DNA of 64,000 bases from the NCBI GenBank assembly GCA_003255025.1, contig QANY01005052.1, positions 558,001 to 622,000 of the forward strand, given 5' to 3'. Positions within the stretch are counted from its first letter, which is position 1, and each line of letters opens with the position of its first letter. Positions 1 to 9,820 of this stretch are shown here, in pieces. The notes beneath the pieces are model-generated. The model saw only the letters and a program-made list of their open reading frames with translations. It made no database searches and was not told the DNA's origin. The DNA is from Datisca glomerata (taxonomy: Eukaryota; Streptophyta; Magnoliopsida; Cucurbitales; Datiscaceae). Both the position numbers and the translations under genes were made by a program.

Positions 1-879
1 ACAAATTAAAACATAGTCCATATGGGTTTACAATAAGGTTTAAATCAAGATTGGTAGCTAAGGGCTTTCATCAGCAAGCATATTTAGATTGTGAAGAAAC
101 ATTTAGTCCAATGGTGAAATCTACAACAGTAAGGCTCTTATTATTTTTAACAGTTCATCATCTTGGTCTTTTAATGTAAAAAATGATTTTCTTTATGGCG
201 TTCTTTAAGGGATGGTGTATATGACTCAATCTCAGGGATTTGTGGACCCAAAATATCATTCTCACGCATGTGAGCTACATAAGTCTCTCTATGGACTTGA
301 ACATGCTCTTAAAGCCTAATTTGAAAGATTCACCTCTCACTTAATTACCTTGGGATTTACTGCCTCACTTGCTGATCTATCATTGTTTATCCGTCAAACA
401 TCTATTGTTGTTACCTATCTACTATTCTATGTGCATAACATAATTCTTACAGGTCCTAATAGTTTTCCTTCATTTCCTCTTTGATGGCACAACTTAATCA
501 AGAGTTTGATATGGTAGATCTAGGATTGGTCAATTGCTTTCTTGGACTTCAAATGCATCATTATTTTTCTGGTATATTTACAACAAAAACATATATTGAC
601 TTATTATACAAGGCTGGTCTAAACAATGTCAAACCTTGTACAACTCCCTTATCTACAAAGACAGAAATCTATTATCAGAAGTTTGCTTCTCTTGCTAATG
701 CTACTCAATATAAATTTGTAGTATCTTACATTCACTAGACCTCATATCTTCACATTTACAATGAATAAAGTGTCCAGCTCATGCATTATCCCATTTTTGT
801 TCACTTTTCTACTGTTAAAAGGATCCTAGGTATCTCAAAGGCACTTCAGAACATGAAATCATGTTTAAACTAGGACTAT
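1..879 (+). pseudogene. Ty1/copia reverse transcriptase remnant (5' part)
   Basis: Translation in shifting plus-strand frames gives typical copia RT blocks. These are a VAKGFHQ-like segment near the start, a KSLYGLEHA block near 285-310, the active-site region at 428-439, and a DLG...FLGLQ block in the open stretch 484-738. The Y-V-D-D active site reads Y-V-H-N, so both catalytic aspartates are lost. Stops and frame changes occur throughout. The window starts inside the element, so its gag, protease, integrase and 5' LTR are not visible. The sequence continues after the MITE at 880-1515 into RNase H. It is certainly a dead retrotransposon fragment; I do not assign a lineage. Confidence 0.9.
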
Positions 880-1515
880 GACCTCGTTTGACAATCAAGA
901 TAATACCGTACTAAATCTATCATATTGGATTGTACTGTATTGGATTGGATTAAATAGTGTAGTCTGATGTTGATGGTGTATCGATTAAAAACTGTACTAC
1001 TTGGGCACTTTTTCGTACATGATAGTACTGATCGTAAAATCGTCATTTATCGCTCTGAAGCTACATCTTATTTTGGATTTTCAATCACAATAAAAATTCA
1101 TATTTCCAAGTAGACAATACTGTCAACAATATTAATATATACATTCAATTATTAAATAAAATATGAATATTAAATAAATATGTGAAAAAAAGAGCCTAAT
1201 AAAAGAAAATTCAAACTCTAAAAATCCTAGCATTCATATTAAAATACAAAACGTAAAATATTCTTTTAGTTTTATTAACAGGCTGATTTAAAATATTCTA
1301 AAATCATTTTGAACCCTTTCAAAGCTTTCCAATCTAGATTGAGAATTTTTGTTCACTTAGTCTTACTGAGTCTCAGTGATCAGGATCATATTAACTAATA
1401 CGGTGATAGAAGTACTATTTAGTTTGACTGTATTAGTTAATTCAGACAGACTGTCAAGTCAAATACGAGACAATACTAAAATAATATCACCCAATATTGA
1501 CAACCAAACAATGCC
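880..1515. mobile_element. MITE (Tourist/PIF-Harbinger-like) inside the copia remnant
   Basis: The ends form imperfect terminal inverted repeats: GACCTCGTTTGACAATCA on the left, and GGCATTGTTTGGTTGTCAAT read from the right end. The interior is AT-rich and non-coding. The insert cuts the copia sequence just before the RNase H motif D-A-D-W, and the copia reading resumes directly after it. Flanks read TAT on the left and TAC on the right, perhaps a diverged 3-bp target duplication. The insertion is clear from the interrupted host sequence; the superfamily is inferred from the GGC..TTGTTTGG ends. Confidence 0.65.
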
Positions 1516-1740
1516 TACTTTGATGCTGATTGGGTAGGTGGCACTAGAGATAGGAGGTCAACTTCTGCTTTTGTGATTTCCATTGGTTCTAAGCTTATTT
1601 CCCGATATGCTAAAAAGCGATCAACAATTGTCAGGTCGAGTAAGAGGCCGAGTACATAGCTATAGCAAATATCAACTGTTGAATTGTTATCGATAAGATA
1701 ATTACTCAAAAACTGATAATATCTAAGCCATATCACTGAC
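1516..1740 (+). pseudogene. Ty1/copia RNase H remnant (3' part)
   Basis: Directly after the MITE the plus strand reads an RNase H start (F-D-A-D-W-V-G) followed by a T-R-D-R-R-S-T-S-A-F block and S-K-L-I-S-R. This is the usual copia 'DADWAGC..DRRSTSGY..LG..LISW' region. Frameshifts and stops follow near 1690-1740. It is the continuation of the RT fragment on the other side of the MITE. No 3' LTR is recognisable downstream. Confidence 0.8.
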
Positions 1741-3193
1741 TTCTAATTCGGTATTCCATGCTCGTATTAGAATGACCCGTTTTTCAAATCACCAAATTCG
1801 TTTAAACTTGAAAAGTTACAATGACAGAATGTTAATAAATAGAAACCATCAGTAATTAAGTAACAAGTATATATATGAAATGGAGGACAAAAGCAAGAGA
1901 CACACAAAGTGGTTAGGATTTGAAAGAGGGTGGGTACTGATGATACTAATAGAGTTCAATAATAGATTTTCCAATGAAGATAGTTCTTCATCAGAATCCC
2001 AATAATGAATCATGAGGTTCAATAATTATATTAATTATAAGAAGCACCTTTATTTATATTCATCTTTCTGCCCATACCTTATTGCGGGGATTTGCAAATG
2101 AAACTTTTCAGAAGCTAAAGCGCCTAATTTTGAACCTTTTTATCATATAATTTCCCCTCCCCCACCAGCTTATGTCTTGGACTCATCATGAAATCAAGTC
2201 CCAGTGTACTTTATCCATTATTAAAGGTCTCTCTCTCCCTCTCTCTCACAGGTGATATGATCATCTCTATCTACAAAAATCTCTAATATATAAGCAGAAA
2301 TATTAATTATTAACATTTTCGTTATATAAAACTCAACATTTGATTATAATTGAATGACACATGTTGAAAAAAATCTTAGTTACAGACATATAAACAAAAT
2401 TGTCTAATGATACTAATTAGATCAGAGGAAGTGTATTGATTTAAATTACCAAACCCACTAAGAATGAATACGTGAAATCTTAATTTGTAGGGCAGTATTA
2501 TGATTCACAACCCTAAAGTTATTTATGAACTGATCACTAGCTATTTTACACAATTGATGTTGAATCACCTTAACAATATTCCTCATCACCTATTAGGCTA
2601 TGGGTGAGAAACTCCATAGACCTGTTTCATCTGAATTAGGCTTAGACTTATTAGGTTGAATCATATAATCATCGACTTGTTTTATCCAAATTGAGTCGGA
2701 AACTTGTTGACTTACATTTTCAACCCAAAAACGAAATATGTACTACTGGCAAATCTAAAGCACTACACAGTAGTAGAAAAGAAGCAACTAATTGAGTATT
2801 TAGTACACTATTGCTGCTGTATCACACAAAGAAAGAGAGGAATTAAGTACAGTGTTTTTGGTTTTGGTATATGTATAATATGAAATGAGTGTTAAAAAAA
2901 GTTAACAAGTTAAGATACAAAAGATTGCTACAGTTTCAGTGCTGTCTTGTTGTTGATTATCGATTTCTTGCTTTTTGTTCTGATTCATTTGCCTTTCTAT
3001 TCTCATCAAAAGGTTCCATTCTCTCCCCTTGACTATTCTATTTTAGCTTTCAGATTTTTTGACCTTGTTTCGGGACTTATATATACTGTTCTTTCCGAAA
3101 ATATACCCTCTCAAAATACTCTATAAATTACAGTATATCTATCTATATACTGTTCAGATTCTCTAATGTGGCTTATTATTCTGTAGCGTTTAA
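1741..3193. other. AT-rich intergenic DNA, no gene seen
   Basis: No ORF with recognisable coding character is present. There is a short CT-rich tract at about 2227-2250. The stretch lies between the copia remnant and the next MITE. Confidence 0.6.
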
Positions 3194-3535
3194 GGTTATG
3201 TTTGGATATTGGAAAATAATAGAAAAATGAATGCAGTGTCAAAGATACATACATGTTTGTTTTGTTTAATTAGAAGAATAATTTTGAAAATATGGGTTAT
3301 CACGTTGATTAAACCACTAGATTTATATCATGAAGTTGCACGCCTGAGCCATAGTATATCTCTCACAGAATTTGTAAATTTAACAGAAAAAAATTAAAAA
3401 TAATAATTTTTTCCATTCAAAGAAAATTCAATAAAAAATTAACATAGCAATTGCGAAGAGTTGGATTTCCTTGCATTTTTTGTTGCGTGATATTTCTATT
3501 TTATTTAAACAAATTGCAGGTTTCCAAACACACCC
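3194..3535. mobile_element. Tourist-like MITE
   Basis: The left end reads GGTTATGTTTGGATATTGG and the right end, read inward, GGGTGTGTTTGGAAACCTG. This gives terminal inverted repeats of the GGG-TGTGTTTGG type. TTAA abuts the element on both sides. The roughly 340-bp interior is AT-rich, and the short open frames inside have no coding character. It lies about 90 bp beyond the 3' end of the IDD-like gene. Confidence 0.65.
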
Positions 3536-3625
3536 TTAAGAAATTCAAAATTCAACAAAATTTAATTATTAACTCTTTAATCAATATGAAAAACAAAATT
3601 AAAATAAATAAGAAATATATAATAT

Positions 3626-4144
3626 TTATGAAGGTGGCCGAAACCTTTGCCTGCAAGAATGGCAAGTGATCTCCATGCACGTAGAGTCTATCTTCATTGT
3701 TGCCCTCTCCTTCATTCTCTCCGCCTTCTCAACCTCTTCACGTGCTCTCTCCCACATGTGCCTTGCACGTGCAAATTCCGATTGAGCTAACTCCATCTCC
3801 CTCCTCGTCAACTCCCTTACTCTCTCCGCGTACGCCTTTTCCATCGCCGCCAATCGTATTTGCTCCGCCGCCTGCCATTTCAACGCTTCCACACAGCTCG
3901 TCTCCGCTGTCAAATTTTCGTAGTTGCAAATTGGGCCCCAGTCTGACGACGGGGGTGGTCGGATTGGCCGTAGGCTAATTGATAACTGCAAGTCGAGCGA
4001 TGGCACTTCGTATGGATCGGACATCGTCGATCGGATCCTCAACGAAGAATCAGACGACGGTCGAGACGACATGTGTGATGATGATGCTATGGAAACTTGA
4101 GGTGTAGGGAGGAGTTGCAACTCTTTTTGATCTTCCTCTTCCAT
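3626..4144 (-). CDS. Small EAR-motif protein resembling the C-terminus of IDD14/15/16 zinc-finger regulators
   Basis: This is a single uninterrupted ORF of 172 aa. I start at the ATG at 4144, which gives the acidic N-terminus MEEEDQKELQLLP; an in-frame ATG 24 codons upstream is possible. Residues 50-58 hold L-D-L-Q-L-S-I-S-L, an LxLxL (EAR) repression motif. Residues about 86-150 are an Ala/Glu/Arg-rich helix, probably coiled coil. The end, residues 156-168, is C-M-E-I-T-C-H-S-C-R-Q-R-F. The helix plus the 'ITCHSC' tail matches, from family knowledge, the C-terminus of SGR5/IDD15-like proteins, which normally carry N-terminal C2H2 fingers; none are present here. Inferred role: nuclear transcriptional corepressor or competitor that depends on partners for DNA contact. 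It could instead be a fragment of a lost larger gene, but the intact frame, acidic start and upstream TATA motif argue against that. Confidence 0.8.
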   Translation of the reverse strand: MEEEDQKELQLLPTPQVSIASSSHMSSRPSSDSSLRIRSTMSDPYEVPSLDLQLSISLRPIRPPPSSDWGPICNYENLTAETSCVEALKWQAAEQIRLAAMEKAYAERVRELTRREMELAQSEFARARHMWERAREEVEKAERMKERATMKIDSTCMEITCHSCRQRFRPPS

Positions 4145-4224
4145 TGCAAAAAGAGATGGTTTTTTTAGGACAGGCAATAGACTCAATAGGAAGTATACTA
4201 ATGGGGGGTGGCACACAGTTTCTA

Positions 4225-4235
4225 CTATTTATAAT
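4225..4235 (-). promoter_or_regulatory. Candidate TATA box for the IDD-like gene
   Basis: The minus strand reads ATTATAAATAG about 82 bp upstream of the chosen ATG, a plausible TATA box with a short 5' UTR. It supports the start at 4144, but there is no transcript evidence. Confidence 0.45.
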
Positions 4236-5289
4236 CGAATTCATACTGAAAATTACCATCTTGACCCTTTGTTCCCATGCAGAATGACTTAGACTTAACC
4301 ACTTGTAGGAGAAATATTTGGCTTGATTCCATGTTACCCACACCCTTGTCCTCTTCAGATGGGGTAATTTGGGTTGCTAGTGCGGAGGAGGGAGGGTATT
4401 GTGGTCATATAGTTTATTTTCTATGTTTATAATAGATGTCATAATCCAACTCTCCCTAATTTGTTCTATAGTTTTATAGTTATGGGGATTGATATACTGG
4501 AGAGTGATCCACTATTATATATCATATTTATATGAGTTTTAAATGAATGATGATCTGATAATGTATCAACTCCAATATTGTACTAAGTTAGTATTATAGA
4601 AAAACTCTTATTCAATTACGTAATAACACGAAGACGAGTATAAGACCCATACTTCTTTCTTATCGAACAAAAAGTCTCAAATTTATATGGTTTTTTCTTG
4701 AAGGTTATAAAAAAAAGAATTATAAAATCATATAAATTAGACAATGGATGCCTTTTTAACTAAATTAATATCTTTAAATTGACATGCTTTAAGAATTATT
4801 AAGTGGAGATTAATCAAATGTTTAACTAAATGGAGACATAAGAGTATAGAAAATATGATTCCCGTTAAGGAAAATAACGGATCACGTAATTGGGTTATGA
4901 GTGATGAGCTTTATCTTATTCACTTTTTAAAGTGCTTTTTTTGTTTCTCTTTTTTAGTTTCTTTTTTTACTTTAAAAATGATTTGACTTTTTTCCTTTTG
5001 AGATATGGGAATGGAGGAGGGTAGTGTGGGTTTGTATATGTAATAATTACAGCGGCACGTGAGTCTCGATGGTTTTTTTTTGGCTTTTTAATTTTTTTTA
5101 TAAAAAATATTTTTTAATGAAGGTTTGAGATTGGTTTTTACTGTTTAGCTTTATTGGTAGGCCCAAGTTGTCGGCCCTTAAAACAGTAAAAAAGACCATT
5201 GCTTTCTGTATGAATTGAGATCCTCTAATGTTCTCAGGACCACAAGAGTTGCTTTTTAGGGGATCTGGACCTTCCGTTTTATTTTCAAA
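4236..5289. other. AT-rich intergenic DNA upstream of the IDD-like gene
   Basis: This stretch holds the presumed upstream region of the minus-strand gene and AT-rich DNA with poly-T runs near 5070-5120. No further gene is supported. Confidence 0.5.
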
Positions 5290-5320
5290 CTAGTTAAATA
5301 CTCGTGCGTTACACGGAACT
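5290..5320 (-). mobile_element. Helitron 3' terminus (minus-strand orientation), orphan end
   Basis: Read on the minus strand, a short GC-rich hairpin (CGTG...CACG) is followed about 10 nt later by the terminal CTAG and then a T at the flank. This is the hallmark of a plant Helitron 3' end. The element would extend to the right from 5290. I could not place its 5' TC end, so length and integrity are unknown. Confidence 0.5.
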
Positions 5321-7561
5321 ATATATAATTAAATTTGAATTTTATTAAAAAAAATATTGAATATTTTCTTTCTCTAGATTATAAGACAATTTTACAATTC
5401 TTTGAATAGTAACTATTGTGAAATAAGTTAAATTTATTTGAACGGGCATAAATTCTTCAATATGTCATGTCATCAAAAATTGGAAGAGTAGACCAATCAA
5501 ATAAAAATACATAACTTACTAACATGACAATTCAAATAAATCAATCAACGATCATTAGATTGATCAGACGGTTAAGATTAATTTATTTAGTTGTTGATGT
5601 TGATAAGTTAGATCTAAGTAGAATATTATGTTGATTCTATTTTTAGTTAGAATTAGATAAGTTGTATCGGATTCTATGTAACATATTAAAAGCTTATAAA
5701 TAGAGGTTAAATGTAACTCCAATGGACTCTCGGCACACACAATAAACAGCACAACATGTAGCTTATATTATTAGCACTGTATACATTTTTCTCTATAATG
5801 ATAATACTATCAAAGTTTTTTCATGATATTAATTACTCTTTTTTATTTACTCTTTATTTTCCAATTATCATGTAAGAAATTCACGACAAATTTTCTAAAT
5901 CGTGAATTTTTTTCCTTTAGATTATTAACTCTAAAACGTTCACGTGATATTACGATACGATTTGTACATGTGTATTTTCTTTTACTCTTTCTTGGTTGAT
6001 CATACTTTAAAAAAAATAATTAGCCCATCCCTTTGCAAAGGCACATAGAAACTAATTGTCTTTAAAATTGGATAACCATATACAGCACTCTCTTATTGAA
6101 ATTATATATAAATTATAGCACACAGTTTGTAACATCATAATGTCTTAGTTAAATATATAAGAAAAAAAAGAAAAAAATAAACATTATAGCGAGAGCTATA
6201 TGATAAATTCCTTGTGCGATAATCTCACGATTTATTTTCTTTTAATAGATAATATTTTTCAATAAAAGTATGTCACTTAGGTTATAGTTTTCTTGATTTA
6301 GAAGTTAATATATGACTACAAACCATTCGAAGAACAACCTCATAACCCTAATAAAAAGTGAAGAAGAAAAATAAGTTTTTTCTCAGGCAAAGAAGAAAAA
6401 GAGTTAAGGGGGCAAGAGGTTGTAAGTTTTGGGGGAAAATCTGTCACCTGACTGTGATTTATTTATTTATATAAATATATAAATAATAAAATTTATGTCA
6501 ATCATAATATCTCATTAAGTATGAATTAAAAACAGAACATGAAAATCCTTAAAAAATGAAGAGTCCATTTCTTTATTTTTTTCTCAGTAAAAATGAAGAA
6601 TCACACTCTCATTTTAATAGTAAGATGGATATTAATCATATTTATAATTGTGATTTTTAAAAAGATATTTATAGTCATGGTTAATGAGCTTAGTGACCCA
6701 TGATAGGAGTGTGTAAGTCCTAGTAGATGAACGGTTGGGGTATTTTTATTTTTTGAGAGAAGGTTGGGGTCTTGAGTAAAAGATAATATAATGCAAATTT
6801 TTTAAGATATAGTTATAATATAGAGTTAATTGAATTGGATTTTGGTAAATATATTACATGCTTGATATAATGTTCTACATAAAAATATGAAAGAAAATAA
6901 TCTTATAAACTACAAACAAATAAGTATTAAGTTTTGAGTTGATCAATTATTTAGAATAGTTTAGACTTTTACATATAAAGTTTATGTACAATATTATCGT
7001 GACAAAAATTAGGTGTGGACACTTGACGAAGTGTTTACACTTAATTTTAATAATTGATTTTTAATTCTTATTTAATCAATATATATATATTTGTAATAAA
7101 TAAATAATTATATATTTTTTATATATTAAATATGCAACTCATTAATTTTTTAGAACTGTATTTTTTAGACATAAAAGTATTTGTTGATAGCAGTAAAGAG
7201 TTGTGACACTTGAGGTAAGTAGAGGGAAAGAAAATTAACACTTGACGTAAGTAGTGGGAAAAAATTGACACTTGACGTAACATGAACATATATACCTAAC
7301 TTTATATATATAAATATGTTCTTACGTTGTTATCGGTTAAAAATTAGTTTTTTCTAGTTTTTATTATTAAAAGCTATGTCAAGCTAATCTAGGCCATTTA
7401 AAATAAGATTAATGGCAGACTCAAAATCTTATATTGAGGAATAGAAAATGGTCATGTTCGGTCTACCATTGTTTCATATCTCAACTATACAGGATTGATT
7501 TTCAAAAGAAAAAAATCACATCACAATTTTTTTTAAAATATTCGATTAATCTAGACCGTTG
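5321..7561. other. AT-rich non-coding DNA
   Basis: No gene is supported. A short tandem motif with the core 'GACACTTGACGTAA' recurs three times at about 7204-7280, separated by A/G-rich spacers. Part of the region may belong to the Helitron ending at 5290. Confidence 0.5.
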
Positions 7562-8055
7562 AGAATGGAGATCTAAACTAACGTTTCAAATCAGCTAAAA
7601 AAAGCTATTTCATGTTCCACTCTAACGAATGGTAATCCGTTTCTGTAAAGGCAGTTGGCATGTTGGATAGGTGCACCAATGAAGTAAGTGATCAGACTTC
7701 CACTTTTGATCGTTCATTAGTGGGACCCTTTCAGAATTTTTTTGTTTGTTTGATCCAACGGCTGTGGTTTGTCGATTTCGTATTAGCAATCTCATAAAAG
7801 AGAAAAATAGAATGGAGATCTAAACTAACGTTTCAAATCAGCTAAAAAAAATTATTTCATGTTCCACTCTAACGAATGATAATCCGTTTCTGTAAAGGCA
7901 GTTGGCATGTTGGATAGGTGCACCAATGAAGTAAGTGATCAGACTTCCACTTTTGATCGTTCATTAGTGGGACCCTTTCAGAATTTTTTTGTTTGTTTGA
8001 TCCAACGGCTGTGGTTTGTCGATTTCGTATTAGCAATCTCATAAAAGAGAAAAAT
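7562..8055. repeat. 247-bp tandem duplication, two near-identical copies
   Basis: Copies at 7562-7808 and 7809-8055 differ at about three positions by eye: two near the poly-A tract after 'CAGCTAAAAAAA' and one in 'GAATGGTAAT' versus 'GAATGATAAT'. The first 7 bases of a third copy follow at 8056-8062. Each copy ends with the A-run that serves, on the minus strand, as the T-run downstream of the tRNA gene. No coding potential is seen. Confidence 0.95.
8050..8054 (-). terminator. RNA polymerase III T-run for tRNA-Leu
   Basis: On the minus strand a run of five T lies about 15 nt after the tRNA 3' end, with a second T-run shortly beyond. This fits Pol III termination. The same sequence is repeated 247 bp away by the tandem duplication. 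Confidence 0.6.
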
Positions 8056-8069
8056 AGAATGGTTGTAAG

Positions 8070-8077
8070 TGTGGAGA

Positions 8078-8110
<33 letters not shown>

Positions 8111-8150
8111 ACCTTAATCTGGCGCCTTAGACCAACTCGGCCATCTCCAC
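8070..8150 (-). tRNA. tRNA-Leu (anticodon AAG)
   Basis: The minus strand folds as a class II tRNA. The acceptor stem is GTGGAGA/TCTCCAC with discriminator A. The anticodon stem CCAGA/TCTGG encloses loop TTAAGGT, so the anticodon is AAG, which reads CUU and, with inosine at position 34, CUC. The variable arm is long (TCCGAAAGGGC) and the T arm is GTGGG-TTCAAAT-CCCAC. The internal A box (GGCCGAGTTGGTC) and B box (GGTTCAAATCC) are intact. There is no intron and CCA is not encoded. It matches the plant cytosolic tRNA-Leu pattern and is probably functional. Confidence 0.97.
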
Positions 8151-9820
8151 TTGGGTGTCAAATTAATTTAATGCTATTTATTTAACTATTATTTGACGAA
8201 ACACTTTTTCCTCCGGCAACTTTGGCTGGTGAGAGTGACAGTTTGGTACAATGAAATCAAGTGGAAGGAGAAGATTTACGGATCCAAAAGGAAAAGCAAA
8301 AATGATGTATACTTGTTGATAATGACCATTGGATGAGAAAAGTAACATAGTCTTTTGACCATATAAAATCTAGTTTTTCTTATAAAAGAAACAGAATACC
8401 ATTATCAAATAATTGAATCTATGTCTTAGTTTGAAAAATAACAACAAAACTAGTAACTTTACCAAAAGTTCTATGGTGCTAGTGGATCACTCGATATAAT
8501 AGTCATGTTAGTGATTTAATAGTGAATCAAAACATCATCCGTAATTTTACGATGAAAAAAATAAGAACTCACACCTTATATAATATGATCAATTATCTAG
8601 TCATTTTTTTCTTCTTCAATTATGTTTTTATATAAATATGAAGGGAAGAGCCGGAGGGGCAATCCCACAAGGAGATGGTGACAATAAGTATGTTGTTGGT
8701 ATCTATTTGTATGAAAGGATGCTGCCATGAAAATTCATGGAAAGTTTACTTTTAAATGTTAAAGGTGTAGGGATAGGCATGGGGCATGTGAAAGTTTTTT
8801 GTGGGGAGGCTTTTGAGAGGATCATGTCAATGTGTCCTACACATCAAACTTTTTTAGGGCTGCCCCTAATTATCCCAATTTTTAAGGGAGTGATGTATTT
8901 TGCTTTAGGAGACAATGATTTATGTATCATGCTCTCCAACTAAGCCTTTCTTTATTTCCATTACAATGGATCACAAAGTGCCCTCAATTATATGAAGGAG
9001 AGGACCTTCATTTGTATTGCCATTTTCTTGTTTTGCCAAAGCACTTGATAACATCATTTCAACTATGTTTTATTCCCTAAATATTGTGTAACATTTGAAT
9101 GTACGTCAAAATGGGGGAAAATGTGCATGATCTTATAAAAATATTGTATTATCGTGAGCTATAATCATTATTTGGGTATGACTCTTTAAATATTATTTCA
9201 TGATTTTGATTCATCTATATATAGAGTCCTTATGATGAGAGATTAGTCTCATTTTTGATCCAGTCTTCAATTCGTGATATCACTGAAACAAGATTTGATT
9301 ATGATACTCTGTGGTTCGGTAGAATGATGATACGAACTTATGATGGGCGTCCATAAACAAGTCAATGTGGTGATGACCCCTTATCTCAAGCTCGGTCATA
9401 TAATCCAATTTTGACACGAGTTATTGTCATAGTCACATGCATATGACAGTTAGACCAAAAACTTTCGATAAACTAAATTCAAGCCAGTGCAAATGAATTT
9501 GCATCCCTCTAAAGTGAAGGCATGTGAAATGGATTACATAACAGCTTTTTGGACAGCTCTAAAAATGAAATATGCTACTAATCGCTCTAAATTGAATATT
9601 TAAAATCAAACTTTTAAAAAGTTTAGGGAGTGAATTATAACTTTTAGAAATGTATAGTTTAAAAAGTAAATTCGCGCGTGATTTCTACTTTGTGAGTTAT
9701 CTATCTTTCGACTTTCCCGCTACTTCTATGAGCAGCCAAACTCGCAGATGAATTTTCTTGTTTCTCGGGAAAGTGAACATTACCTGCAGATCTGTGTCAA
9801 TTGGTTGGAATTTTAATCCG
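8151..9820. other. Intergenic DNA and upstream region of the dCMP deaminase gene
   Basis: No gene is supported. An open frame at 8737-8943 has no recognisable family and no clear exon context. The 200 bp before 9821 should contain the deaminase 5' UTR; upstream ATGs near 9729 and 9749 are out of frame or followed by early stops. Confidence 0.45.

Noticed and set aside
3209..3669. Two plus-strand open frames near the IDD-like gene
   Set aside because: They lie within or across the end of the 3194-3535 MITE and overlap the 3' end of the minus-strand gene, with Ile/Lys-rich composition typical of AT-rich non-coding DNA.
8737..8943. 68-codon open frame upstream of the deaminase gene
   Set aside because: No recognisable family, no convincing splice partners and no conserved motif; a chance frame in a less AT-rich patch is the simpler reading.
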